A DNA stretch of 24,432 nt, taken from the NCBI GenBank assembly GCA_910577915.1, contig CAJTOM010000038.1, positions 1 through 24,432 of the forward strand. The letters run 5' to 3'. The notes under the pieces are model-generated. The model was not told the DNA's origin, did no database searches, and worked only from the letters and a program-made list of their open reading frames with translations. How positions within the stretch are numbered: the first letter of the stretch is position 1; every line of letters starts with the position of its first letter. This document shows, in pieces, positions 1-7,434 of this stretch. The position numbers were made by a program, and so were the translations under genes. The DNA comes from an uncultured Oscillospiraceae bacterium. Its GTDB lineage: Bacteria > Bacillota > Clostridia > Oscillospirales > Oscillospiraceae.

Positions 1-60
1 GGTGATTCCGATGAAGCAGCACCGCTTTTGGGCCTGGGGTGCCGTCTTTTGCATGGTCAT
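1..60 (-). CDS. possible 5' end of a gene leaving the left edge
   Basis: A minus-strand frame opens with ATG at 60 (in-frame GTG at 72, second ATG at 54) and stays open to the window edge, giving about 20 residues that include KRCCFIGIT. Codon third positions are GC-rich, as in the neighbouring genes, and it lies about 50 bp downstream of the M23 gene on the same strand. No convincing Shine-Dalgarno is visible and the fragment is too short to assign to a family. It may be a real gene start or chance. Confidence 0.2.
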   Translation of the reverse strand, partial: MTMQKTAPQAQKRCCFIGIT

Positions 61-110
61 GGTGATGCTCACAGGGTATGGGGCGCGGGGGATTTCTTTA
101 CTCGTTGGCG

Positions 111-1721
111 TTACGGCAGATAGTTCATCGGGTTCTGCCGCTCACCGTTGTAGCGGACCTCGAAGTGGCAGTGGTTGCCGGTGCTGCGGCCGGTGGAGCC
201 CATCTCGGCGATGTGCTGGCCCTTAAAGACCTTGTCGCCCACGTTCACCAGCAGGCTGCTGTTGTGGCCGTAGTAGGTGACATAGCCGTTCTGGTGGTCG
301 ATCTGGACCAGATAGCCGTAGCTGCTCATCCAGCTGGCGTAGACCACCTCGCCGCCGTCGGCGGCCACGACGTCCGTGCCGTAGGAGTTGGCGATGTCAA
401 TGCCGCCGTGGAAGGAGCTGCCGCCGAAAATGCTGCGGTAGCCGTACTTGGAGGTGATGTTGCCGCTGGTGGGCCAGCGGAAGGTACCGGTAGGCGCCCA
501 GCTGGGACGCTCCAGGGTGCCCCGGGCCTGGACCTCGGTCACCGGGTCCAGCGTCATGGTCTGGGACTCAATGGTCCGCTCCATCTCCTCCACGCCCTGG
601 TAGGTGACGCGCGCCACCGTGTCGGCCTTGCCGTAGGCGCCCTTGGAGATCACTCTGGTGTCACCCTCCCACATGGTGTTGTCGTCCACGTACTCGATCT
701 CGTAGGGAATCTCCGCCTCGTAGTACTCCATCTGCACGGAGATCACCGTCAGATAGGGCACCGCGTTGCTGATGAGCAGCTCGTCGCCGATGCTCAGCTT
801 GTCAATGTCATAGCCGGGGTTCAGAGCCAGCAGCTCGTCGCTGGTGAGGTTGTGGTCCTGGGCGATGACCGACCAGCAGTCCCCCTTCTCCACGGTGTAG
901 GTCACCTCGCCGGACTTGGTGCTGTTGAGCTGCAGGGCCACGTCGGCCAGGTTGGTGAAGTTCTCCACCGGCAGGTCGCACTCCCGGATCTCCCAGTCCT
1001 CCACAAAGTCGATGGAGACCGTATTCTCGCTGCGGTAGGGGATGGCGGTCTGGGCCATCAGCTCCTCCAGAGCTCCCTCGGTCTGGGTGGCGCCGATGAA
1101 CTCATCGTTCACGTACAGGGCGTAGCCGTGCTCCACCACGCCGGCCCGGAGCTTGTCGCTGAGGGCGGTCTCCAGCTCCTTCTCCTCCACCACCGCGCTG
1201 CGGAAGGTCAGGTGGGTGGAGTAGGAGACCTTGCTGGCCTCCACGGTGTAGTCGCTGCCGATGGCGTCGGAGATGGAGCGCTCCACCGACAGGAAGGCGG
1301 CCTGAGCCTCCTCCTCGCTGGCCACGGTGGCCAGCTCCTCCCCGTCGAAGGTCACGGTGGTGGCGGTGGTGTAGAGCACCCGGAACACGGCAAACACCGC
1401 GATGGACAGCCCTGCGGCCAGAAAGACCGCCGCGTGGACCAGCCGGCGGCTGCCGGCGGCGCCCCCCTTGGGCCGGGCGGCCAGGGACAGCAGGGCCGAG
1501 TGGGCCTCGTGGAGCCGGGCGCTGAGCTTGCTGCGGATCAGGGGCATACAGCCGGCCAGCAGCAGGCGCAGCTGACGGTAGGAGTTGTTGGACTCGGGAA
1601 AGCGCTGGCGGTTTCGGTAGCTGGGTAAACGGCTGACCCGCCGGCCGCCTTTAGGGGCGCTGGGTCGGGCGGTCTGGACCCGCTTGGGGCCGCTTCTCTC
1701 TTCGCTGTTCCGTGGGGTCAT
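111..1721 (-). CDS. membrane-anchored M23 peptidase with LysM and G5 domains
   Basis: Predicted cell-wall hydrolase of 536 aa that would cleave peptide bonds in peptidoglycan outside the membrane. Residues 1-92 are basic and polar and probably cytoplasmic. A single hydrophobic segment at about 94-118 anchors the protein. A linker follows, then a LysM peptidoglycan-binding domain (about 274-317, starting YTVEKGD), a G5 domain (about 325-400) and a C-terminal M23 domain (about 435-530). The zinc ligands are visible: H438 and D442 in HGGID, and the HxH pair H517/H519 in NHCHFEV, with YGH at 484-486. LysM-G5-M23 is a common Clostridia architecture with roles in growth or sporulation wall remodelling; the actual role here is not known. 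The ATG is preceded by GGAGGA about 9 nt upstream. The gene appears monocistronic with its own promoter at 1783-1811. Confidence 0.93.
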   Translation of the reverse strand: MTPRNSEERSGPKRVQTARPSAPKGGRRVSRLPSYRNRQRFPESNNSYRQLRLLLAGCMPLIRSKLSARLHEAHSALLSLAARPKGGAAGSRRLVHAAVFLAAGLSIAVFAVFRVLYTTATTVTFDGEELATVASEEEAQAAFLSVERSISDAIGSDYTVEASKVSYSTHLTFRSAVVEEKELETALSDKLRAGVVEHGYALYVNDEFIGATQTEGALEELMAQTAIPYRSENTVSIDFVEDWEIRECDLPVENFTNLADVALQLNSTKSGEVTYTVEKGDCWSVIAQDHNLTSDELLALNPGYDIDKLSIGDELLISNAVPYLTVISVQMEYYEAEIPYEIEYVDDNTMWEGDTRVISKGAYGKADTVARVTYQGVEEMERTIESQTMTLDPVTEVQARGTLERPSWAPTGTFRWPTSGNITSKYGYRSIFGGSSFHGGIDIANSYGTDVVAADGGEVVYASWMSSYGYLVQIDHQNGYVTYYGHNSSLLVNVGDKVFKGQHIAEMGSTGRSTGNHCHFEVRYNGERQNPMNYLP

Positions 1722-1740
1722 AGTAGAATTTCCTCCGAGT

Positions 1741-1780
1741 AGTTACAAATCAGAGTAAAGAGTTACAAATGGTTACAATG
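1741..1780 (-). promoter_or_regulatory. three iterated TGTAAC boxes in the M23 leader
   Basis: On the minus strand TGTAAC occurs three times, within AGTTACAAAT at 1741-1750 and 1761-1770 and GGTTACAATG at 1771-1780 (plus-strand reading), with periods of 20 and 10 bp. They lie between the -10 box and the ribosome binding site, overlapping the expected transcription start. Direct repeats of TGTWAH spaced by about one helical turn are the binding pattern of WalR-type response regulators that control cell-wall hydrolases, but the WalR consensus has an 11-bp period, so the match is not exact. Regulator identity is an inference. Confidence 0.45.
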
Positions 1781-1782
1781 GT

Positions 1783-1811
1783 ATTCTACCGCATTTTTCC
1801 CAATCAGTCAA
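1783..1811 (-). promoter_or_regulatory. sigma-A-type promoter of the M23 gene
   Basis: Minus-strand -35 TTGACT (1806-1811) and -10 TAGAAT (1783-1788) with a 17-bp spacer. Transcription should start near 1776, giving a leader of about 55 nt that carries the TGTAAC boxes. Confidence 0.8.
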
Positions 1812-1861
1812 GCCCCTATATATTGTTGGACGCGGACAAATAACGCTTTATTTTGTAAAGA

Positions 1862-1889
1862 GACAGCCGGACGCTCACGTCCGGCTGTC
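1862..1889 (-). terminator. intrinsic terminator after the SLH gene
   Basis: A perfect 12-bp stem (1862-1873 with 1878-1889) with a 4-nt loop, about 40 bp past the SLH stop codon. The minus strand reads TCTCTTT after the stem, a modest T-tract. It also separates this transcript from the M23 promoter. Confidence 0.8.
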
Positions 1890-1927
1890 CCGATATAGCG
1901 CGCTGCCGCTCAGACCCGGGGGGCCGC

Positions 1928-4507
1928 TTACTGCCCGCCGGCCTGGAGCTCCGGCGCGACCTCGCCGCCGGGGGCGTCGCCGGCCTGGGACCACTCGGTC
2001 TCCAGCGCCGCCCAGTCCCGGTTTTTCAGCAGGTCGGTCCAGGTCTCCCAGGGCACGCCGCTCTCATAGTCGTGGCTGTTGGTGGCCTCCTGCATGTCCG
2101 CGTAGAACCAGTCGCTCTCCAGATTGTCCGGCCAGCGGATCATCTCCGCCAGCAGATGGTCCTTCTCCGGGGCGCGGGTGATCATGCGGTTGACCAGGGT
2201 GGCGGTCTCCGCCCGGCTCATCCGGTCCTGCGGACGGAAGGTGCGGCCGTCTCCGCGAATCCATCCGGCCATCACCGCCCGTGCCACGGGAATCCGGGCC
2301 CAGTGGCCCTCCATGTCGGTGAAGTAGTCGTAGCCGGGCACGTCGTCGCTGACGAAGCGGGCGGCGATGGCGGCGAACTCCGCCCGGGTGATGTTTTCGT
2401 TGGGCCGGAAGGTGCCGTCAGGGTAGCCCTGGATGATCCCCGCCCTGGCGCAGGTGGAGACTGCGTTATTGTACCACGCGCCGGGGGCCACGTCGGTGAA
2501 ATCGTTTTCCGTGGACCAGTTCTCCTGGCGGTACTCGTCCAGCATCAGGCGCAGGAAAATCGTCGCCACCTCGGCCCTGGTGATGTTCCCCTTGGGCTTC
2601 ACCATGCCGTCAGGATAGCCGATGATGTAGGCAAAGTGGTCCGTCACATTCAGGTAGGGGGCCGCCAGAGGTACCAGATCCTCCAGAATGATGGTGGGGT
2701 CATAGGGCACCATGCCCGTATCCGGGTCCACCGGGCGCTCCGGCAGGGGCGTGGGGTCCGGCGTGGGGGCGGGGTCCGGGGCGGGATCCGGCGTGGGCTT
2801 CGGGGTGGGCTTTGGGGCCGGGTCCGGGATGGGGTCCGGCGTGGGGTCCTCCGGCTTGGCGGTCTCGCGGTCATAGCGCAGGACGATGACGTTCTTGCTG
2901 CTGTCCTCCGTCAGCGCGAGATGATCCGGGGCGGCGGAGGTGTACGTGTAGGAATGTCCGCCGGCTATGGTCTTTTTCACAATGTCTGCGGCGCTGATCG
3001 TATCGCCCGTCTTCTTCCCCTCCACAGTCTCCTTGACCGTCAGACCCTCCTCCTTGACGCCGTCGAGATAGTACTCGTGGACCACGGTATACGTGGCGTC
3101 CTTTTTCGGCTCCTCCGGCTTGGCGGTCTCGCGGTCATAGCGCAGGACGATGACGTTCTTGCTGCTGTCCTCCGTCAGCTTGAGATGATCCGGGGCGGCG
3201 GAGGTGTACGTGTAGGAATGTCCGCCGGCTGTGGTCTTTTGCACAATGCCTGCGGCGTCGATCGTATCGCCCGCCTTCTTCCCCTTCACAATCTCCGTGA
3301 CCGTCAGACTTTCCTCCTTGACGCCGTTGAGATAGTACTCGTGGACCACGGTATAGTCGGCGTCCTTTGCCTCCTCCGGCGGGGGAGTGGGGGCTTTCTT
3401 TTCCGTCCACACACCTACGATTTCCACAGGCTTGCCGGGCATGGTGAATTTGCCGCCCGTCTCCGTGAGGCCATCGGGCAGCTTCCAGCCGGAGAAAACG
3501 TAGGTCTTGCCGTCTATTGTAAGCTCCTGGTTCTCTATATAGGTTCCGTCTATGGACACTTCCGTATTTTCCTTATACTTATTCGCATCCTCCGGCGGTT
3601 TCTGTTCCGCGTTCTCCGGCAGACCGGTCCAGGTATAAGTCACGGGGTAAAGAGGGGTCCAGGTACCCCGGATGGTGACATCATGGTTCGGCATGTGGAA
3701 CGCGTTCTCTCCCTGAACCATCTCAGAATCTTCCGGCAGTTCCCAGCCGGAGAAGACGTAGGTCTTTCCGTCTATTGTACACTTTGTTCCCTTAACGTAA
3801 TCTTCATCTACCGGGACTTCTTCACCTACAGTATGGCTCTCATCTGTAGGCTTCTGAGGCAAACCAGCCCCCGTGCTCGGCAGACCGGTCCATTCATACT
3901 CCACGTTGTGCGAAGCAGGAGGGATATATGCCCAGATAGCGTAGAGGGTTGTATTTTCTTCTAAAAGAAATGGTCCTTTCTCACAATCTGTTTCAGCCGT
4001 GTTCTTACTCTTTCCCCATCCAATAAACGCGTAGCCATCCCTTGTTGGTCTCTCACTTGGAATCGATACATAATTGCTGTCATAGTCCTTTTTAATTTGT
4101 ATTGGTTCTGGCATATTGGTTACGTTTTTTATTTCTGCCTCCGGAACATTTGCATCAAAGCTTAATGTGGTGGCCTCAACCCAAAATGCGTAGAAAGTAT
4201 AGTTCTGTGTTAGCGTCCAAGTGTGCCCCTCTTCTACCTCGCTACCTTTGTCATTCGGATTTTCGCTCCAGACATGAAAAATATATCCTTCTTTCGTCAT
4301 ATCTCCTGGGCCTGGAAACTTAATAGACCACTTGTCTCCCTCCTTAATATATTCCCCCTCAGGCGGCTTTCCATCTCCTCCATTTGCATCAAAGGTCACT
4401 GTATACGGACATTTCTCCTCCGCCGCCATTGCGCCTGTTCCCAGTATTCCCAGCAGCAGGCACACCGCCAATGCCGCCGATACAAACCGTTTCCACCGTC
4501 TTGCCAT
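1928..4507 (-). CDS. secreted multi-repeat surface protein with three SLH domains
   Basis: Predicted 859-aa surface protein anchored to secondary cell-wall polymer through SLH domains. A signal peptide covers about residues 1-28 (basic MARRWKRF, hydrophobic core, AMA cleavage site). It is followed by two InlB/Listeria-Bacteroides-type repeats (about 32-190, with YTVTFDANGG and TLYAIWAY), two SHIRT-like repeats of about 86 aa (each with TIDGKTYVFSGW), two near-identical MucBP-like repeats (about 379-553, with YTVVHEYYL), a Pro/Asp/Thr-rich spacer (about 553-600) and three SLH repeats (about 615-795, with TRAE, TRAE and SRAE). The track-length frame could begin at a TTG at 4528, but that codon overlaps the ribosome binding site GGAAGGAGA, so the ATG at 4507 is preferred. 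Such repeat stalks usually present adhesins, but no binding head is recognised, so function is open. The N-terminal half is AT-richer than the rest. Confidence 0.9.
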   Translation of the reverse strand: MARRWKRFVSAALAVCLLLGILGTGAMAAEEKCPYTVTFDANGGDGKPPEGEYIKEGDKWSIKFPGPGDMTKEGYIFHVWSENPNDKGSEVEEGHTWTLTQNYTFYAFWVEATTLSFDANVPEAEIKNVTNMPEPIQIKKDYDSNYVSIPSERPTRDGYAFIGWGKSKNTAETDCEKGPFLLEENTTLYAIWAYIPPASHNVEYEWTGLPSTGAGLPQKPTDESHTVGEEVPVDEDYVKGTKCTIDGKTYVFSGWELPEDSEMVQGENAFHMPNHDVTIRGTWTPLYPVTYTWTGLPENAEQKPPEDANKYKENTEVSIDGTYIENQELTIDGKTYVFSGWKLPDGLTETGGKFTMPGKPVEIVGVWTEKKAPTPPPEEAKDADYTVVHEYYLNGVKEESLTVTEIVKGKKAGDTIDAAGIVQKTTAGGHSYTYTSAAPDHLKLTEDSSKNVIVLRYDRETAKPEEPKKDATYTVVHEYYLDGVKEEGLTVKETVEGKKTGDTISAADIVKKTIAGGHSYTYTSAAPDHLALTEDSSKNVIVLRYDRETAKPEDPTPDPIPDPAPKPTPKPTPDPAPDPAPTPDPTPLPERPVDPDTGMVPYDPTIILEDLVPLAAPYLNVTDHFAYIIGYPDGMVKPKGNITRAEVATIFLRLMLDEYRQENWSTENDFTDVAPGAWYNNAVSTCARAGIIQGYPDGTFRPNENITRAEFAAIAARFVSDDVPGYDYFTDMEGHWARIPVARAVMAGWIRGDGRTFRPQDRMSRAETATLVNRMITRAPEKDHLLAEMIRWPDNLESDWFYADMQEATNSHDYESGVPWETWTDLLKNRDWAALETEWSQAGDAPGGEVAPELQAGGQ
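2847..3372 (-). repeat. tandem 264-bp direct repeat encoding two MucBP-like domains
   Basis: Two copies in tandem with a 264-bp (88-codon) period, 2847-3110 and 3111 to about 3372, differ at only scattered positions. Both begin in the plus strand with TCCTCCGGCTTGGCGGTC. The near-identity suggests recent duplication or gene conversion and makes repeat-number variation likely. A second, more diverged pair with a 258-bp period (SHIRT-like repeats) lies at about 3385-3900. Confidence 0.9.
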
Positions 4508-4541
4508 ACCACAGAAATCTCCTTCCAAGAAATTCCGAAAC

Positions 4542-4702
4542 TGTCAAAAAGTACACCTTTTGACATCAAAAAAATTTCGGCAAAACGCAAAAAGCCGCAC
4601 CCAAAAATTTGTGCAGCTTTTCTCGTTTTGCCGTTGCAACGCAGCGATTTTTGTGATATTGTTGACGTATCTGACCGGTGTCAAAAGGTGTACCTTTTGA
4701 CA
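4542..4702. repeat. pair of inverted 24-bp palindromes upstream of the SLH gene
   Basis: 4542-4565 and 4679-4702 are 24-bp sequences built as TGTCAAAA...TTTTGACA. Each is itself palindromic, and the right copy extends to a perfect 13-bp arm palindrome (4677-4689 with 4692-4704). The left copy read in reverse complement differs from the right copy at one position of 24, so the two form an inverted pair bounding 161 bp. They could be paired operators for a dimeric regulator of the SLH promoter or the termini of a small non-autonomous element. No flanking target duplication was seen. Confidence 0.75.
4578..4633. repeat. long imperfect hairpin in the SLH leader region
   Basis: A 56-bp inverted repeat: CGGCAAAACG (4578-4587) pairs with CGTTTTGCCG (4624-4633), the inner arms 4588-4600 and 4611-4623 pair with a few mismatches, and the loop is CCAAAAATTT. 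It lies between the two palindromes, within the probable 5' leader of the SLH gene. A shorter, related hairpin (4713-4720 with 4733-4740) follows the right palindrome. Confidence 0.7.
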
Positions 4703-4749
4703 CCTCTTTTTTGCACAAAAACCGTCCGCAGATTTTGTGCAGTTTGTTG

Positions 4750-4779
4750 GCCAGGCGGACCCCGCAGGGTCCGCCTGGC
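4750..4779 (-). terminator. hairpin just after the copA stop
   Basis: A perfect 13-bp GC-rich stem (4750-4762 with 4767-4779), loop CGCA, begins four bases past the copA stop codon. Neither strand has a proper T-tract, so it may act as an RNA 3'-end stabiliser or a weak terminator. Confidence 0.45.
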
Positions 4780-4783
4780 TCCG

Positions 4784-4984
4784 TCACTGGATGCTCACCA
4801 CCCTGTATCCCGCGTCGGTGACGGCCTTCGTCAGCGCCTCGTCAGACGCTTCGCCGGTGACGGCGGCGGTGCCCGCCTCCAGATTCACCGATGCGGTGAC
4901 GCCGGGGAGGTCGTTCAGGGCCTTCTCCACCCGGCCGGAGCAGTGGGCGCACATCATGCCCTCGATTTTCATGGTTCTTTCCAT
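4784..4984 (-). CDS. copZ: CopZ-like copper chaperone from an internal start in copA
   Basis: The last 66 codons of the copA frame can be translated alone. ATG at 4984 is preceded by AAGGAGGAA about 10 nt upstream, as good a ribosome binding site as any in the window, although it lies inside the copA coding frame. The product would begin MERTMKIEGMMCAHC and contain one HMA fold with the CxxC copper site, matching the usual 66-70 aa of free CopZ, which ferries Cu(I) to CopA. Either this is a fused gene that still makes free CopZ by internal initiation, or a former separate copZ whose upstream copA stop codon was lost. Initiation at this site is inferred, not shown. Confidence 0.55.
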   Translation of the reverse strand: MERTMKIEGMMCAHCSGRVEKALNDLPGVTASVNLEAGTAAVTGEASDEALTKAVTDAGYRVVSIQ

Positions 4985-7339
4985 AGCAGTTGTTCCTCCT
5001 TGTTCTTCTTGGCGCGAAACGGGACAGCCTGCCGTACAGGCGGCCCCGGCTTCCACAGGGGAGGCGGCGCGGTACCGGCTCTTGAAGAACCGCAGCCGCA
5101 GGGCGTTGCTGACCACCGTCACGCTGCTCAGGCTCATGGCGGCGGCGGCAAACATGGGGTTGAGCTGCCAGTGCAGCCAGGCGTAGAACACCCCCGCCGC
5201 CAGGGGGATGCCCAGGGTGTTGTAGAAAAAGGCCCAGAAGAGATTTTCCTTGATGTTGCGGATTGTGGCCCGGCTGAGCTCCACGGCGGCGGCGGCGTCC
5301 ATGAGATCCGACTTCATCAGCACGATGTCGGCGCTCTCGATGGCCACGTCGGTGCCCGCCCCGATGGCCAGCCCCACGTCCGCCCTGGCCAGGGCTGGCG
5401 CGTCGTTGACGCCGTCACCCACCATGGCCACCTTTTTGCCCTGTTCCTGGAGCTGGGCAATTTTCCGCTCCTTGTCCTGGGGCAGGACCTCGGCCATGAC
5501 CTCGGTGACCCCCAGCTCCCGGCCGATGGCATCCGCCGTGCGGCGGTTGTCGCCGGTGAGCATGATCACGTCCACCCCCAGGTCCCGGAAGGCGGCCACG
5601 GCGTCCCGGCTGGTGGGCTTGGGGGTGTCCGCCACGGCGATGAGGCCCAGCAGGGCGGCGTCCTTGGCGAAGTACAGGGGGGTCTTGCCCTGGCCGGCCA
5701 GGGTCTCCGCCCGGTCCAGCCAGCGGTCGAGATCCACCCCGGCCTCCTCCATCATGGCCCGGTTTCCGCCCAGGCACCTGTGTCCCCCCAGCACCGCCCG
5801 GACGCCCCGGCCATGGACGGCCTCAAAGCCCTCCACCGGCTGGCGGGGCAGGCCCCGCCCGGCGGCCTCCTCCACGATGGCGGCCCCCAGGGGGTGCTCG
5901 GAGGGGGCCTCCAGACAGGCGGCCAGGCCCAGCAGGCCTTGTTCCGTCAACCCCTCCGCCGGCAGCACGTCGGTGACCTGGGGCTTGCCCCGGGTGAGGG
6001 TGCCGGTTTTGTCCAGCACCACGGTATCGATGGCGTGCAGGGTCTCCAGGGCCTCGGCGGATTTCACCAAAATGCCGTTTTCGGCCCCCTTGCCGGTGCC
6101 CACCATAATGGCCACCGGGGTGGCCAGTCCCAGGGCGCAGGGGCAGGAGATCACCAGCACCGCCACGCCGGCGGTGAGGGCCTGGGTAACGCTGCCGGAG
6201 GCGATGAGCCAGACGACGGCCGTCACGGCGGCGATGGCCATGACCACCGGCACAAACACCCCCGAAACCCGGTCCGCCAGCTTGGCGATGGGCGCCTTGG
6301 AGCCGGAGGCCTCCTCCACCAGCCGGATCATCTGGGCCAGGGTGGTGTCCTCGCCCACCCGCAGGGCCTCGAAGGTGAAGGAGCCGGAGCGGTTGATGGA
6401 GGCGGCGGCCACCCGGTCCCCCACGGCCTTGTCCACGGGGAGGCTCTCGCCGGTGAGGGCGCTCTCGTCCACGGCGGAGGCCCCCTCCACGATGACCCCG
6501 TCCACGGGAATGGACTGGCCGGGCCGGACCACTACCCGGTCCCCCACCCGGACCTCCTCCACGGGGATCTCCACCTCCTCCCCGTCCCGGAGGACGCTGG
6601 CGGTCTTGGGGGCCAGGTCCATGAGCCGGGCGATGGCCTCGCCGGTCCTGCCCTTGGAGCGGGTCTCCAAAAACTTGCCCAGGGTGATGAGGGTGAGGAT
6701 CATGCCGGCGGACTCGAAGTAGAGGTCCATGTGGTATTTCTCCACCAGGGCCATATCCCCCCGCCCCAGCCCGAAGCCGATCTGGTAGATGGCGAACACG
6801 CCGTAGACCACGGCGGCGGCGGAGCCCACGGCGATGAGGGAGTCCATATTGGGCGCGCCATGGAATAGGGTCTTAAACCCCACCCGGTAGTATTTGTCGT
6901 TAAGGTATAGGATCGGGAGGGTCAGCAGCAGCTGCGTCAGGGCGAAGGCCAAGGCGTTTTCCATCCCCACCAGAAAACCGGGCAGGGGAGCGCCCATCAT
7001 ATGCCCCATAGAGATGTAAAAGAGGGGAATAAGGAAGACGAAGGACCAGACCATCCGGCGCTTCATGCTGTCCAATTCCTCCGCCGCGGCGTTCTCCCGC
7101 CGGGGGGAGGGGCCCTGCTTTCCCGCCCTCTGGGGCAGGGAGGCCCCATAGCCGGCGGCGGCCACCGCCTGCATAATGGTCTCCGCCGTGACGGCGGATT
7201 CGTCATAGGTGACCTGCATGGAATTGCCCAGCAGGTTCACGCTGACTTGGCTGACGCCCTCCACCTTGCCCACCGCTTTTTCCACGTGGGCGGAGCAGGC
7301 GGAACAGGTCATACCGGATACGTTGAAAGTCTGTTTCAT
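4784..7339 (-). CDS. copA: copper-exporting P1B-type ATPase with N- and C-terminal HMA domains
   Basis: Copper-translocating P-type ATPase of the inner membrane that pumps Cu(I) out using ATP. The protein has 851 aa from the chosen ATG at 7339. Upstream in-frame codons to 7432 run into repeat DNA, whereas GAGGTG lies 10 nt before this ATG. An N-terminal HMA domain carries GMTCSACSAH (C12, C15). The P1B core has TGES (296-299), the CPC transmembrane metal site (399-401), DKTGT (phosphorylated D443), the SEHPLG His-Pro pair (H482-P483) and GDGVNDAPAL (641-650). The core normally ends near residue 756 (FFKSRY). Here a 29-residue linker containing CTAGC continues into a second HMA domain (about 790-851, MMCAHCSGRVEK), which is CopZ-like. 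The gene is third in a csoR-NTPase-copA cluster, so it is predicted to be copper-induced through CsoR. Confidence 0.95.
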   Translation of the reverse strand: MKQTFNVSGMTCSACSAHVEKAVGKVEGVSQVSVNLLGNSMQVTYDESAVTAETIMQAVAAAGYGASLPQRAGKQGPSPRRENAAAEELDSMKRRMVWSFVFLIPLFYISMGHMMGAPLPGFLVGMENALAFALTQLLLTLPILYLNDKYYRVGFKTLFHGAPNMDSLIAVGSAAAVVYGVFAIYQIGFGLGRGDMALVEKYHMDLYFESAGMILTLITLGKFLETRSKGRTGEAIARLMDLAPKTASVLRDGEEVEIPVEEVRVGDRVVVRPGQSIPVDGVIVEGASAVDESALTGESLPVDKAVGDRVAAASINRSGSFTFEALRVGEDTTLAQMIRLVEEASGSKAPIAKLADRVSGVFVPVVMAIAAVTAVVWLIASGSVTQALTAGVAVLVISCPCALGLATPVAIMVGTGKGAENGILVKSAEALETLHAIDTVVLDKTGTLTRGKPQVTDVLPAEGLTEQGLLGLAACLEAPSEHPLGAAIVEEAAGRGLPRQPVEGFEAVHGRGVRAVLGGHRCLGGNRAMMEEAGVDLDRWLDRAETLAGQGKTPLYFAKDAALLGLIAVADTPKPTSRDAVAAFRDLGVDVIMLTGDNRRTADAIGRELGVTEVMAEVLPQDKERKIAQLQEQGKKVAMVGDGVNDAPALARADVGLAIGAGTDVAIESADIVLMKSDLMDAAAAVELSRATIRNIKENLFWAFFYNTLGIPLAAGVFYAWLHWQLNPMFAAAAMSLSSVTVVSNALRLRFFKSRYRAASPVEAGAACTAGCPVSRQEEQGGTTAMERTMKIEGMMCAHCSGRVEKALNDLPGVTASVNLEAGTAAVTGEASDEALTKAVTDAGYRVVSIQ
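4995..5000 (-). promoter_or_regulatory. internal ribosome binding site for the CopZ-like product
   Basis: Minus-strand AGGAGG, within AAGGAGGAA, lies 10 nt before the ATG at 4984 and inside the copA frame. Its presence decides the proposed internal start. Confidence 0.6.
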
Positions 7340-7356
7340 AGATAGATGGCACCTCG

Positions 7357-7416
7357 TTTCTTCGCCGCCCGACCGGCGGCGAGGGGTAGTCCCTGCCGGG
7401 ACGGGGGATGCGGGGG
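7357..7416 (-). repeat. dispersed leader repeat, copy 1, 5' of copA
   Basis: First of three copies of an element of about 60 bp. It ends 17 bp before the copA start codon and lies within the gap between the NTPase gene and copA. It has two stems: CGCCGCC (7363-7369) with GGCGGCG (7375-7381), loop CGACC; and GTCCC (7389-7393) with GGGAC (7398-7402), loop TGCC. The third stem seen in copies 2 and 3 is not clear here. Confidence 0.85.
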
Positions 7417-7434
7417 CTGCAGGGCAGAACAATC

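Noticed and set aside
2..226. 74-aa plus-strand frame at the left edge with a hydrophobic start
   Set aside because: It overlaps the catalytic end of the M23 gene and turns Cys/Gly/Arg-rich, as shadow frames do; no ribosome binding site can be seen.
78..1628. 516-aa open frame on the plus strand opposite the M23 gene
   Set aside because: Composition is repetitive Val/His/Leu/Gly with no domain, typical of the antisense of a GC-rich gene; the minus-strand protein has clear M23, LysM and G5 motifs.
1741..1780. CRISPR-like repeats
   Set aside because: The repeats are 10 bp with no constant spacer length and no cas genes; an operator array is more likely.
2072..3964. 630-aa plus-strand open frame opposite the SLH gene
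   Set aside because: Shadow frame; it shows repeats only because the coding strand repeats.
4542..4702. Insertion sequence
   Set aside because: Inverted ends are present, but no transposase, no target duplication and only 161 bp; at most a MITE-like element.
4566..4787. 73-aa minus-strand frame in the hairpin region before the SLH gene
   Set aside because: Made of palindromic, AT-rich non-coding sequence and lacks a ribosome binding site.
4223..6868. 881-aa plus-strand open frame opposite copA
   Set aside because: Shadow of GC-rich copA; His/Gly/Gln-rich without recognisable motifs.
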